This document shows positions 26,046 through 34,749 of a stretch of DNA of 64,000 nucleotides, piece after piece. Below the pieces are notes generated by a model that was not told the origin of the DNA, made no database searches, and saw nothing but the letters and a program-made list of their open reading frames with translations. This DNA comes from Paenibacillus tarimensis (GTDB taxonomy: Bacteria > Bacillota > Bacilli > Paenibacillales > Paenibacillaceae): contig NZ_JAKGAO010000012.1 in the NCBI RefSeq assembly GCF_021532315.1, positions 1 to 64,000 of the forward strand, in the 5' to 3' direction. Numbering within the stretch: the stretch's first letter is position 1; each line of letters starts with the position of its first letter. The translations under genes and the position numbers were made by a program.

Positions 26046-27413
26046 TCATCTGGTCGTCAGCTTGACCTTGATTCCATTCCGCGGTCTCAAGGTAATAGAC
26101 GGCTCCAAAACGACAGCATGCTCGGGGAGCAGTTCCAATGTATACGATTGCGCGACTGCCGCGAGCAGAAGCACCGCTTCCATCATGGCAAAATTACTGC
26201 CAATACATACGCGTGGACCTGCGCCAAATGGAAAATAGGCGTAAGGCGGGAGATTTTCCTCAAACTCGCTGGTCCATCTCTCGGGTATGAATGATTTCGG
26301 CTCAGGGAAGTAATCCGGGTGGCGGTGCATAATCCACTGGCTTAACGCGATCTCGCACCCTGCGGGAAGCGTGCAGCCGTCAAACTCCACATCCGTTAGC
26401 GCTTCGCGGGATATCATCCACACCGGCGGATAAAGGCGCATGGACTCTTTCACAATAGACTGTGTATACGCCAGCCGCGGTATATCCTCCATGCCGGGCA
26501 GACGGCCCTGAAGCACCTTGTCCAGCTCATCTGTCAGCTTGCGGTAAGCAGCAGGGTGTTGGCCGAGCGCATAGAAGCTCCATCCGAGCACATTCGCCGT
26601 TGTCTCATGACCGGCAAGGAAGAGGGACATCACTTCATCGCGCAGCTGTTCATCTGTCATGCCTGTACCATCATCATCACGTGCCTGCAGCAGCATGGAC
26701 AGCAGATCGCCATGATCCTGGTCTTCCTGCTGTCTTCGCTGCTCGATGATAGTGAAGATCATCCGGTCGAGTTCCTCGACACTCTGCCTCAGCTCCGCAT
26801 GGCCGCGCAGCGGGAGCTGCACCGGCAGCATCTCCAGCAGACGCCTGCTGACGCTGGTCGACTGCTTCACATATTGATGCAGCACCTGATCAAGCGCCCT
26901 TCCCACTGTCTTGGCATCCTCGGATGAAGACAAATCCACATTGAACAGCGTACGGGCAACGATTTCCATTGTACAGTGCATCATATCCTGATGAATATCG
27001 CGGATTTCGCCATCCTGCCAGCTCTCCAGCATCCGCGAAGCGCTCTGAATCATCACTGCTGCATAGCTGTTAATTCTGCTCTGATGGAAAGCCGGCTGAG
27101 ACAGTCTTCTCTGGCGCAGCCAGAAATCCCCCTCACTCGTGATCAGACCATTGCCCAGGACCAGATTCAATATACGGTCCCGCTGATAGCCCTTCTTGAA
27201 CTGCTTCTGCGTATTCACGAGCACATACCGGATGTCCTCCGGACGGCTGAGAATATACATATCTCTGTCTTTCTCAAGAGTCAGCTTGACGACAGGGCCG
27301 TATTTGTCCGTACAGCTAGAGAAAAATTTAAGCGGATTTGCGCCTAGGTCCAGGAAATTGCCCAGAATCGGTATCGGCCTTGGACCTGGCACAGCATTCA
27401 TCGGTTTACGCAT
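26046..27413 (-). CDS. Cytochrome P450
   Basis: This 455-residue P450 shows the I-helix motif AGHETTANVLGW, the ExxR motif (ESMRL) and the heme loop FPFGAGPRVCIGS. The N-terminus has the proline-rich hinge PGPRPIPILGN. It resembles the P450 at 7245-8600 in length, I-helix and heme loop, so the two may be diverged paralogues. The ATG follows GAGGAG by 8 bases. No redox partner gene is adjacent. A secA-like relic lies directly downstream. Confidence 0.95.
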   Translation of the reverse strand: MRKPMNAVPGPRPIPILGNFLDLGANPLKFFSSCTDKYGPVVKLTLEKDRDMYILSRPEDIRYVLVNTQKQFKKGYQRDRILNLVLGNGLITSEGDFWLRQRRLSQPAFHQSRINSYAAVMIQSASRMLESWQDGEIRDIHQDMMHCTMEIVARTLFNVDLSSSEDAKTVGRALDQVLHQYVKQSTSVSRRLLEMLPVQLPLRGHAELRQSVEELDRMIFTIIEQRRQQEDQDHGDLLSMLLQARDDDGTGMTDEQLRDEVMSLFLAGHETTANVLGWSFYALGQHPAAYRKLTDELDKVLQGRLPGMEDIPRLAYTQSIVKESMRLYPPVWMISREALTDVEFDGCTLPAGCEIALSQWIMHRHPDYFPEPKSFIPERWTSEFEENLPPYAYFPFGAGPRVCIGSNFAMMEAVLLLAAVAQSYTLELLPEHAVVLEPSITLRPRNGIKVKLTTR

Positions 27414-27529
27414 AACGTCAACTCCTCTGCAGCAGATTGGCTATCCCTTATGTCTGTACAGGAAGCGGAAGCTTGATCTCTTATACGTATGCCGGCTTCG
27501 GAAAATTAGGATAACGACAAAGCTGTCCG

Positions 27530-27835
27530 TTACTTGTCCCCCTTCCATACTTTCGCCGAATGATCCTTGAAGATCCGGATGAAAGGCTGCGGGTCTTCGT
27601 GTACTGTATACGAATATACCCCCTTGCTTGTATGCAGATATAGAAAGCCCCCTTCTCCTCCGCCGAGCCTGCGGTATGACATATCGAACACCTCCCGGAT
27701 CGGAAACTGCCTATGCTGGGTGACGATTTTATCCGCATACAGATACATGACCCGGTCAGCCACTATATTCTGCTGCTCAAGTCCTGTAACGACACGCTTC
27801 ACCTTGTAATATGACTGCTTCGCGAGACACTCCAT
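27530..27835 (-). CDS. Hypothetical 101-residue cytosolic protein
   Basis: I do not recognise a characterised family. The product starts MECLAKQSYY at ATG 27835 with GGGGG 8 bases upstream; the frame is open to 28021 but the extension is not protein-like. The pattern (REVFDMSYRRLGGGEGGFLYL, then FIRIFK) is that of a small PH-like or beta-rich domain. No signal or membrane segment is present. It lies alone between a P450 and a stress-type membrane protein. Confidence 0.65.
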   Translation of the reverse strand: MECLAKQSYYKVKRVVTGLEQQNIVADRVMYLYADKIVTQHRQFPIREVFDMSYRRLGGGEGGFLYLHTSKGVYSYTVHEDPQPFIRIFKDHSAKVWKGDK

Positions 27836-27962
27836 GATCCTCTCCCCCAAATCCATTATCCATTTTCTCAGTTCTCCGTATGGCTTATTATACATCTGCA
27901 AGGCAGCGATCCCAAATTCCCCAGACTCATATTCCCACCAAACAATAGGTTTACAGTCACAT

Positions 27963-27987
27963 GTTTCACTCCCGAATGACGGGGTAA
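27963..27987 (+). promoter_or_regulatory. Sigma-B-like promoter before the GlsB-type gene
   Basis: GTTTCA-N13-GGGTAA closely matches the sigma-B consensus (GTTTAW-N12-15-GGGWAW), with one mismatch in the -35. It ends 48 bases before the ATG of the GlsB/YeaQ-type gene, a family under general-stress control in relatives such as B. subtilis. Whether this organism has sigma-B is unknown. Confidence 0.45.
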
Positions 27988-28035
27988 TTAGAGGCAGACA
28001 GACAAACCATACTAAACGCAAGGGAGATGAAAAGC

Positions 28036-28302
28036 ATGGAATTTCTATGGTATCTAATTATCGGTGGTGTCATTGGTTGGCTCGCAGGACTGATTACAGG
28101 ACGCGATATTCCTGGCGGTATTATTGGTAACATCATTGCAGGTATTATCGGTGCATGGCTCGGCGGCCTGCTGCTTGGAAGCTGGGGTCCTGAGGTAGGA
28201 GACATCCACTTAATCCCTGCTCTGATTGGTGCAATCGTCCTTGTGCTTATCGTGAGCGCCATCATGCGCATGATGCGCAGCCGGGACCGTGGTCACAGCT
28301 AA
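28036..28302 (+). CDS. GlsB/YeaQ/YmgE-type stress membrane protein
   Basis: This 88-residue protein has three glycine-rich membrane helices (IIGGVIGWLAGLITGRDIPG, then GIIGAWLGGLLLG) and matches the transglycosylase-associated GlsB/YeaQ family. These small membrane proteins are induced by general stress; the molecular role is unproven. I chose ATG 28036, about 10 bases after AAGGGAG; an ATG at 28027 overlaps that site. A sigma-B-like promoter precedes it and a hairpin follows. Confidence 0.88.
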   Translation: MEFLWYLIIGGVIGWLAGLITGRDIPGGIIGNIIAGIIGAWLGGLLLGSWGPEVGDIHLIPALIGAIVLVLIVSAIMRMMRSRDRGHS

Positions 28303-28357
28303 TTCTGATTAAATGAATCTAAATATGTATGCCTGTTGTTACTATAGTAAACTTCAA

Positions 28358-28391
28358 GACCCTCGAAGCTTCCCTCCGGAAGCCGAGGGTC
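28358..28391 (+). terminator. Terminator after the GlsB-type gene
   Basis: GACCCTCG (28358-28365) pairs with CGAGGGTC (28384-28391), with an inner GCTTCC/GGAAGC stem. The downstream T-run is weak (CTACTTGTTGCTTG). Confidence 0.6.
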
Positions 28392-28494
28392 TACTTGTTG
28401 CTTGACCATAAGTAATCACTGACCGGGCAGCAGCGCTTCGTTCACCCGCCCGGCGGGTAATAAATGTTAGACGATCGATATGGAGGTGAGACAG

Positions 28495-28677
28495 ATGCCA
28501 GAAAATATGGATCACCAGTCCAAGCCCGAGGATAAGCAGGTCACGGACCCTAAGAAGACGAGTGACGGCAAGCATGAAGGAAGCTATAACGTTAACGCTA
28601 CCAGTGGTACAGGAACCCGAATGGTAGGTTCTGAAGGACGTAAAGGCGGCAGCCCGGACAGCTATGGCGGCAACTGA
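28495..28677 (+). CDS. Small hydrophilic protein, 60 residues
   Basis: The product is highly charged and polar, with a Gly/Ser-rich end (RKGGSPDSYGGN), and probably unstructured. GGAGG lies 8 bases before ATG 28495. I recognise no family; hydrophilic proteins of this kind are often stress or spore related, which is inference. A hairpin at 28701-28757 follows. A GGGTAA at 28455-28460 could be a sigma-B-like -10, but no matching -35 is evident. Confidence 0.6.
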   Translation: MPENMDHQSKPEDKQVTDPKKTSDGKHEGSYNVNATSGTGTRMVGSEGRKGGSPDSYGGN

Positions 28678-28700
28678 TTTATCCCTGCTGCTATAACAAA

Positions 28701-28757
28701 GAGCATCCTGTACAAGACGCCAAGGACAAGAGACGTCTTATACGGGATGCTCTATTT
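28701..28757. terminator. Bidirectional terminator
   Basis: A long imperfect stem (GAGCATCC...CAAGACG pairing with CGTCTT...GGGATGCTC) lies between convergent genes, with TATTTT on the plus side. Confidence 0.7.
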
Positions 28758-28780
28758 TCAGATATCCAGTTTACATTCGT

Positions 28781-29122
28781 TTACCCGGCATAAGAATCGG
28801 AATATTTTTGCACCAGTGCCCGGAAGACAGGCTTCGGCTGTGCAGCATGCGCAATGACCTCCAGAATTTCGAAGGGCAGCTCGGCTTCTCTGGCAGATTC
28901 ATGGATCCGGATACAGATATCGTGGATTGTTTCCATAAATTCTCCCTCCCACAGCGTATACATATACGCCAGATGCAGCTCGCAGGCAACCTCCGGTTCA
29001 AGGTTTAGACATGTGGATATGGTCATTACACTTCTGCGGAAGGTTTCCCAGTCCCGTGTGTCCAGTGTATAGCCTGCCGCATCTGTCAGGGTCTTTACAA
29101 TATCTCTGCTCGTAATTGCCAT
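28781..29122 (-). CDS. Hypothetical 113-residue helical protein
   Basis: I do not recognise this family. The product starts MAITSRDIV at ATG 29122 with GGAGGG 7 bases upstream; the frame is open to 29221. It is mostly helical and acidic, with no membrane segment. Motifs such as LHLAYMYTLWEGEFMETIHD are conserved-looking but unassigned. It stands alone, with a bidirectional terminator downstream. Confidence 0.65.
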   Translation of the reverse strand: MAITSRDIVKTLTDAAGYTLDTRDWETFRRSVMTISTCLNLEPEVACELHLAYMYTLWEGEFMETIHDICIRIHESAREAELPFEILEVIAHAAQPKPVFRALVQKYSDSYAG

Positions 29123-29292
29123 GTTGAAGCCCTCCGTTTGTCGGTCTAATCGGTGCTGATGGTCAGCATTTGCTGACATACCATCGGTGCCTAATTCTAT
29201 TATCGGCAGATTGATCATCAATAAGAAGATCAGACGGCTCCCTTACTCCCCTTATAATCCCTCCCAGCCTCACTTCCTAAGGTGAATCATCA

Positions 29293-29324
29293 GCAAAACC
29301 AGGCCTGCCTGCGCAGACCCGGTT
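29293..29324 (-). terminator. Terminator after the SLH serine hydrolase
   Basis: A 12-base-pair stem with two G-U pairs (29297-29308 with 29313-29324) is followed on the minus strand by TTTTGCTG. It lies 16 bases below the serine hydrolase stop. Confidence 0.75.
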
Positions 29325-29340
29325 AGCTCGTTATATCTCA

Positions 29341-31377
29341 TTAAAGAATGGTTTTCACGATATCAATTAACTTTATCAGCATAAGAGCAGATTCTTGGCG
29401 GAGCAAACGATCCTTCGAGCGGAAATGTGCCGCACCCTTCTCATCCACCGTAACCTCTGGTCCATAGAGGCCGGCTCCAACGATGAATTGTACGGACTCC
29501 TCCGCCCAGGCCGATGTCTTACCCGCCAGCTTGGCTGTGAAATCAGGGAAGCCAAAGCTCTTAGCGAAACGGTGCAGCATGTAGGCGGCTTCCTCTCTTG
29601 TTATCGGCCGGTCAGGCTTGAACTTCCCGTTCTTCGTGCCTTGTATGGCTTGAAGCTCTGTCAGGGTTTGAATTTCCGGTTCATAGCGATGGCCCCTCAC
29701 GTCCTTGAAGACAGACGGTGTTCTGGAAGGATTAATACCTGCTATCTTCAGTATCTGCGCCGCAAACTCCGCACGTGTTACGGGCTCGGCTGGACCGTAG
29801 CTTTCCGCGTGTTCCAAGTCCAATGAAGCGCCAAGGCTCCGCATTTTATAGATGTATTCAGCGTACTCATGCCCGGCTGGCACATCCTTATATGGCTCTA
29901 ATTCGGGGGCCTTCGCTGCCCAGGAATCCGGGATAGTGTAGTAAAAATAGGCCACCTTGCCTGAGCCGTCTTCTTTGAAAGCAGCGAGATTACCACGCTC
30001 ATCCTGGAACAGAAGCGGTCCAACCTGCCTCAGCTTGCTCTCTCCGTAGATATCTTTAACCAGCAGATAGCCCTGCTCAGGCTTTACTTCATAGAATAAC
30101 AGAGGCACCCGGAGATTCCGGTAGATGCCCTCATAGCGCTGCAGTTCTGACTTGCTGGCATCTATAGGCTGCCGCGGCTGGTCCGCATGCGGGTAATAAT
30201 GATCCATAAAGGCATCGAACAGCGCAACCCGCACATCCACCGCATCGGTGTTCGTGACAATGAAGCCGCCCACGTTCTTCTCCGGCAGCAGCCAGAGCCA
30301 TGAATGGTAGCCCTGAAGGTCGCCGCCTTTTCCAATGACCACCTGGCCGTTAAAGGATTGGTGAAAGAACATTTCGAAGCCGAGTCCTGCGTTCGGCAGC
30401 TCCTCATGGATGCCAACATGCACCTTATGCATTAGGGCAGTTGTGTCCGCATTAAGAATCCGCTGATCCCCGAGCTTGCCTCCGTTAAGGTTGGCCAGCA
30501 TATACTTCGCGATATCTGAATTTGTAGCAAACATTCCGCCATCAGGTGAGATCGCAGGTACCATCGGATACACTGGATAAGCCTTCCCGCTCTTATCATA
30601 ACCGGTTGCAAGCTGGCTGGTTACCTGGCCGGTGATCTCGAAGTCGCTGTCATCCATGCCAAGCGGATCGAAGATACGCTCCTCCACAACCTCTTCGAAG
30701 GGCTTCCCGGTCACATTCTGGACAACCAGTCCCTGCAGATTGAAAGCATAGTTATCGTAGCGGTAAGCTTCACCCGGAGGAATGACGATATTGGGCCGGG
30801 CATCCTTGATAAATTGTTCTAGCGAGTAGCCGCTTTCTGTCTGTTCGGAAGGAGCGGCAACCGAATCCGTAAATTCAAATCCGGTCGTGTGGGTCAGCAG
30901 ATGCCGGATTAACAGCGGCTTGCCTGTCTTGTTCGGGAATGTGATCCCGTTCAAATATTGCTCCACCTTGTCATCAAGGCTGACCTTCCCCTCCTCCACC
31001 AGCTGCATCAAGGCGGTTGCCGTAAACAGCTTCGATACAGACGCCATGCGGAACATCGTCTTGTCAGGGTCGACCGGCAGGCGGCTCTCAACATCGGCGT
31101 ATCCGTAGCCTTTGTTCAATACTACTTTGCCATCCGCTACGACAGTAAATGCAGCGCCTGTCAGCTTATCCTTGATCTCGGGTGTTTCGAAGAATGAATC
31201 CGCGAATGCCTCTACCTCCTTCGGGTCGGTTGGCCCCCCAGCGGCAGCAGGGGAAGCCGCTTCCGCCATTGCGGCCAGTGGCGCCGCAAGCAGCGACAAT
31301 GCCAGCAGTCCGGCTGCGGCCCGGCGGAACCAACGGTTGGTTCCGGGCTTGAACTCAGTGTTAAGCGTAGTGATCAA
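29341..31377 (-). CDS. Secreted class C beta-lactamase-type serine hydrolase with SLH domains
   Basis: This 678-residue protein has a signal peptide (LLALSLLAAPLAAMAEA), then a serine beta-lactamase/CubicO domain with the SxxK motif in ASVSKLFTA and the Y-x-N motif in YDNYAF. A further domain of about 100 residues follows. The C-terminus holds two S-layer homology repeats (VTRAEFAAQILKIAG and ITREEAAYMLHRFAK), which would tether it to the cell wall. Such enzymes act as D-aminopeptidases, esterases or peptidoglycan hydrolases. The start is TTG 31377 with AGGAGA 8 bases upstream. It is a monocistronic unit. Confidence 0.88.
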   Translation of the reverse strand: MITTLNTEFKPGTNRWFRRAAAGLLALSLLAAPLAAMAEAASPAAAGGPTDPKEVEAFADSFFETPEIKDKLTGAAFTVVADGKVVLNKGYGYADVESRLPVDPDKTMFRMASVSKLFTATALMQLVEEGKVSLDDKVEQYLNGITFPNKTGKPLLIRHLLTHTTGFEFTDSVAAPSEQTESGYSLEQFIKDARPNIVIPPGEAYRYDNYAFNLQGLVVQNVTGKPFEEVVEERIFDPLGMDDSDFEITGQVTSQLATGYDKSGKAYPVYPMVPAISPDGGMFATNSDIAKYMLANLNGGKLGDQRILNADTTALMHKVHVGIHEELPNAGLGFEMFFHQSFNGQVVIGKGGDLQGYHSWLWLLPEKNVGGFIVTNTDAVDVRVALFDAFMDHYYPHADQPRQPIDASKSELQRYEGIYRNLRVPLLFYEVKPEQGYLLVKDIYGESKLRQVGPLLFQDERGNLAAFKEDGSGKVAYFYYTIPDSWAAKAPELEPYKDVPAGHEYAEYIYKMRSLGASLDLEHAESYGPAEPVTRAEFAAQILKIAGINPSRTPSVFKDVRGHRYEPEIQTLTELQAIQGTKNGKFKPDRPITREEAAYMLHRFAKSFGFPDFTAKLAGKTSAWAEESVQFIVGAGLYGPEVTVDEKGAAHFRSKDRLLRQESALMLIKLIDIVKTIL

Positions 31378-31540
31378 ATTGTCTCTCTCCTCTCATATGT
31401 TCGTACGATGTAGTCCGTCTCCTGCTGTTAATCACATCATACCTGCAGCCTCTTCGCCGGAACACAGACCGGGGTCCAGCCTATGAATCCGACCTGCGGC
31501 GGGAAAATGAACTGGACCTTATACCCTCTCTTGACGCACG

Positions 31541-31580
31541 AAAAAAAGCAGCGTCTCTCTCCACAGAGAAAGACGCTGCT
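31541..31580 (-). terminator. Terminator after ohr
   Basis: A perfect 10-base-pair stem (31547-31556 with 31571-31580) is followed on the minus strand by TTTTTTT. It lies 29 bases below the ohr stop. Confidence 0.85.
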
Positions 31581-31608
31581 CTATTTATGTTCCCGCAAGA
31601 GACCTGGA

Positions 31609-32034
31609 TTACCCTTCAGCCTGCAGGTTTACTTTGATGTTCCCTCTTGTTGCCTTGGAGTATGGGCAGACCTGATGCGCCTGCTCAATGAGATCCTGAG
31701 CGGTTTGCTGATCGACGCCATCCACCTTGGCATTCAAGGATACTTCCAGTTTAAAGCCATTGTCTGTCTCATCCTTGAGGATGGACACCTTGGCTGTAAC
31801 CTCTGTTCCCTTCACACCCTGTACTTTCTTGTTGCGGATGACCAGGTTAAGCGCGCTGTCGAAGCATGCCGCATATCCGGCGGCAAACAGCTGCTCAGGG
31901 TTTGTCCCTTCTCCCCCGGCTCCGCCAAGCGATTTTGGCATCTTCACATCCAGATTAATTACACCATCTGACGAAACGACCTGTCCTTCACGGCCGCCCT
32001 TCGCTGTCACTTCTGCTGTGTAAAGCGGGTTCAT
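31609..32034 (-). CDS. ohr: Organic hydroperoxide resistance protein (Ohr/OsmC)
   Basis: This 141-residue cytosolic thiol peroxidase of the OsmC/Ohr family has the two catalytic cysteines in GYAACFDSALN and HQVCPYS. It reduces organic and lipid hydroperoxides. The N-terminus LYTAEVTAKGGREG is typical of Ohr. ATG 32034 follows GGAGGG by 7 bases; the open frame extends upstream to 32124 without a ribosome site. No OhrR-type MarR regulator is adjacent. It lies 94 bases below the UbiB gene and has its own terminator. Confidence 0.93.
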   Translation of the reverse strand: MNPLYTAEVTAKGGREGQVVSSDGVINLDVKMPKSLGGAGGEGTNPEQLFAAGYAACFDSALNLVIRNKKVQGVKGTEVTAKVSILKDETDNGFKLEVSLNAKVDGVDQQTAQDLIEQAHQVCPYSKATRGNIKVNLQAEG

Positions 32035-32127
32035 TGTTAATCCCTCCAATCGGTTATGCCTACAATACAGGTATACCCTATTGGGGCGAACCCTTAAACG
32101 CCCCTCCGTACTGCTTGCTCCCAACCG

Positions 32128-33804
32128 TCAGAACCTGCCGGATTTAAAGATGGAATAGAGCAGCCAGACAAACATCAGCACCGCGATTGTGAACCCAATC
32201 TCAAGTGCCGGAACATTAGAAAGCACAGTAGGCTGGCGGGTGAAGGAGGAGCCGATAATAAGACCCATCATAATGATGCTGAACGCAAGCATGACAATGC
32301 TGAACGAGAGCCGGTTGCTGATCCGATCCAGCTTTCGGAGGAACACATCCAGCTCGGGCACACTGATTTCCAGCCGCATATGACCATTCTTGACCACATT
32401 CATGAGCTCCCTCAGCTGCTTCGGAAAATGAACCAGAAGCTCTCCATAGTCCATCATATCCTTCCACAGCGTTTCACCGATCTTGCGCGGGTGGAAGCGG
32501 TCCTTCAGCAGCCGCCGGCCGAACGGCTCGGCCAGCTTTACCATACTGATTTCGGGGTCCAGCCGTTCGGCCACCCCTTCCATAGTAAGCAGCGCTTTGC
32601 CAACCAGAATGAGATCAACAGGTATCTGGATCTGGTGACGGTTGGCTGTGTCGAAGAGATCATTCACTGCCTCGCCCAGGCTAACCTCGCTGAGCGGAAC
32701 GCCGTAATATTTTTCCCGCAGTATATTAATATCCTTGCGCAGCTGCGCCGTGTTCACATCTTGTTTGACGATTCCCATTCTCAGAACCGTCTTGATTATG
32801 CCATCTGTACTCTGTCTCATCAAGGCGATGATGAGTGAAGACAGATGCTGCTTCATCTCCTGTGTCAAACGCCCGATCATACCGAAATCAATGAAGGCAA
32901 TCCGCTCATCCGGGAGGATCATTATATTACCAGGATGCGGGTCTGCATGGAAGAAGCCTTCTATGAATATCTGGTGAAGCATGGCGCGGGTGAAGCGCTG
33001 GGCAATCTTCTTCTTGTTATAGCCAAGCTCTACCAGCTCGGCATCATGGCTGACCTTAATTCCGTCTACATACTCCATCACCATCACTCTGGTCGTGCTG
33101 TAAGCCCAATGAACAGCCGGTATGTAGATATTCGAATCGTCAGCGAACTGCTTCGCAATCGTTTCTGTGTTCTTGGCTTCTATTGTATAATCCAGCTCCT
33201 GGAGCAGTGACTTGCCGAATTCTTGAATCATCTTGACGATTTGATACCGCTTTGCCCATTCGAAACGGTTCTCGGCCAGTAGCGCCAGGTTTTGCAAAAT
33301 TTCAAAATCCGTCCGTATCGTCTCCTCGATATCCGGCCGCTGCACCTTAACCGCCACCCGCTCGCCATCCGCCAGCTCCGCCAGATGAACTTGGCCGATG
33401 GAAGCTGCGGCGAGCGGGGTCTGGCTGAAGCGGGCGAAGATATCGTCCATATGCATATCCAGCTCGGATTCGATGATCCTGCATACTTCCTCATAATTGA
33501 ACGGCTCCACTTGATCCTGAAGCTTCTCCAGCTCCCGCACCATCTCCTCCGGAAATACGTCAGGACGGGTGCTGGCGAGCTGCCCAAGCTTAACGAAGGT
33601 CGGCCCCAGCTCCTGAATGACGAGACGAATGCGGTGGGCAACCGATTTTTTGGGAACGCTGGCCGGCTCCTGAAACATTCGGACAGGCAGGGGCAGCATA
33701 TGGAAGACATCTATCTCCTGCACGATGAAGCCAAACCCATGACGGATCAGCGCTGATGCGATATCCCGGTAGCGGTTAATATGTCGTATCCGTTTCCTGA
33801 TCAT
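32128..33804 (-). CDS. AarF/UbiB/ABC1-family atypical kinase
   Basis: This 558-residue protein is a UbiB-type kinase/ATPase. It has the KxGQ motif (FVKLGQLASTRPD, about residue 75), the alanine-rich loop AAASIGQVH, the VAVKVQRP lysine, HADPHPGN and FIDFGMIGR. Two membrane helices close the C-terminus. UbiB proteins act at the membrane in quinone and lipid metabolism. The ATG has AAAGGAG 8 bases upstream. It follows the phasin-like gene by 31 bases, so the two probably form an operon. The pairing of UbiB with a phasin-like protein suggests a membrane-lipid role. Confidence 0.93.
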   Translation of the reverse strand: MIRKRIRHINRYRDIASALIRHGFGFIVQEIDVFHMLPLPVRMFQEPASVPKKSVAHRIRLVIQELGPTFVKLGQLASTRPDVFPEEMVRELEKLQDQVEPFNYEEVCRIIESELDMHMDDIFARFSQTPLAAASIGQVHLAELADGERVAVKVQRPDIEETIRTDFEILQNLALLAENRFEWAKRYQIVKMIQEFGKSLLQELDYTIEAKNTETIAKQFADDSNIYIPAVHWAYSTTRVMVMEYVDGIKVSHDAELVELGYNKKKIAQRFTRAMLHQIFIEGFFHADPHPGNIMILPDERIAFIDFGMIGRLTQEMKQHLSSLIIALMRQSTDGIIKTVLRMGIVKQDVNTAQLRKDINILREKYYGVPLSEVSLGEAVNDLFDTANRHQIQIPVDLILVGKALLTMEGVAERLDPEISMVKLAEPFGRRLLKDRFHPRKIGETLWKDMMDYGELLVHFPKQLRELMNVVKNGHMRLEISVPELDVFLRKLDRISNRLSFSIVMLAFSIIMMGLIIGSSFTRQPTVLSNVPALEIGFTIAVLMFVWLLYSIFKSGRF

Positions 33805-33835
33805 GGGGCAGGCTCCTTTCGCTGTATTGGTTCAA

Positions 33836-34204
33836 TTAAGGCTGCGGGTCTACCGAAGGTGCGACAGAAGCCTCCTGCCCGGTATTTGCGGAAGCAGATG
33901 ATGGTTCAAGCGGCGGCAGCGGCTGCTCCAGCTTCTCGACCCGCTTCTCCAGACGCGCAATATCTTCCTTTGTCGCCATGTTAAGCTCCACCAGCAGCTG
34001 CTGAAGCTGTTCACGGATCATCTGCTTTATCTGTGTCTGTTCTTCTTCGCCCCGCTGAACCAGCCGGTTAACAAGTGCCTTGGACTCAGTTGGTGCGACC
34101 TCACCCTTGCGGACCAGCTCGTCTACATACTTCTCGACCTTCTCCTTGCTCGTGACGGTAATGCCTACGCCTAGCGACAATGCCTTCTTCAACAGTTCAT
34201 TCAT
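33836..34204 (-). CDS. Phasin-superfamily (PhaF-like) helical protein
   Basis: This 122-residue protein has an N-terminal LKKALSLGVGITVTSKEKVE stretch, a long charged coiled coil (about residues 25-90, ATKEDIARLEKRVEKLEQ) and a proline/serine-rich tail. This is the layout of poly(hydroxyalkanoate) granule-associated or phasin-superfamily proteins. ATG 34204 has GGAGG 9 bases upstream. It is followed by the UbiB kinase gene. No PHA synthase is seen in the window, so granule binding is not supported; it may partner UbiB. Confidence 0.75.
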   Translation of the reverse strand: MNELLKKALSLGVGITVTSKEKVEKYVDELVRKGEVAPTESKALVNRLVQRGEEEQTQIKQMIREQLQQLLVELNMATKEDIARLEKRVEKLEQPLPPLEPSSASANTGQEASVAPSVDPQP

Positions 34205-34351
34205 CAACCTCAACCTCCAGTGTTTTAGTAGTGAACGTTCAGCCGTTGTCCTCTTGTTAACATGGCGGTGCAATGCGCGCCTGACTCCATCATATCGCAA
34301 AAATGCTGAAAATCCCAATTCGGGATCGCACCGTTAACCCTCCGGCTTTTC

Positions 34352-34648
34352 TTATTTCAGATCAATGGAGGTATAATGCTCAACCACTGGGAACGGGTCA
34401 TAGTAGTGATGCAGTAGCTGTTTCCAGTCCTGGTACTCCGCTGATCCTCTAAATCCCTCTGTGTGGTCCTCAAGTGTCTCCCACCTGACCAGCAGCAGAT
34501 ACTTGTCCGATACCTCCATGCATTTGTGGAGCTCGTGACTGATATAGCCCTTCATGGATGAGATGATACGTGAAGCCTTGCGAAAATCCTCTTCGAATGC
34601 CTGTCCCATTCCCGCTTTCACTTGCAATTCCGCTTGTTCCAGTATCAT
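34352..34648 (-). CDS. Antibiotic biosynthesis monooxygenase (ABM) domain protein
   Basis: This 98-residue protein has the ABM ferredoxin-like fold pattern: a first strand (AELQVKAGMGQAFEEDF), KGYISHELHKC, KYLLLVRWETLEDH and a final helix with HHYYDP. Family members include cofactor-free oxygenases and heme-degrading enzymes. The heme-binding asparagine and tryptophan of IsdG types are not clear here, so the reaction is open. The ATG follows GGGAG by about 10 bases. It stands alone. Confidence 0.85.
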   Translation of the reverse strand: MILEQAELQVKAGMGQAFEEDFRKASRIISSMKGYISHELHKCMEVSDKYLLLVRWETLEDHTEGFRGSAEYQDWKQLLHHYYDPFPVVEHYTSIDLK

Positions 34649-34705
34649 GGATGTCCAGCTCCCTCATGTATAGATGATTTCATTTAATTCCCATATTGTA
34701 GCACG

Positions 34706-34742
34706 TAAAAAACCGGAATAGCGAAGTATCCCGGTTTTTTAC
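34706..34742 (-). terminator. Terminator after the 26-residue peptide gene
   Basis: GTAAAAAACCGG and CCGGTTTTTTAC pair perfectly around a 14-base loop; the T-run is part of the right arm. It lies 7 bases below the stop of the small peptide gene. Confidence 0.8.
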
Positions 34743-34749
34743 AAAAATC

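Noticed and set aside
33836-34204. Polyhydroxyalkanoate granule locus
   Set aside because: Only a phasin-like protein is present; no PHA synthase, reductase or depolymerase gene lies nearby.
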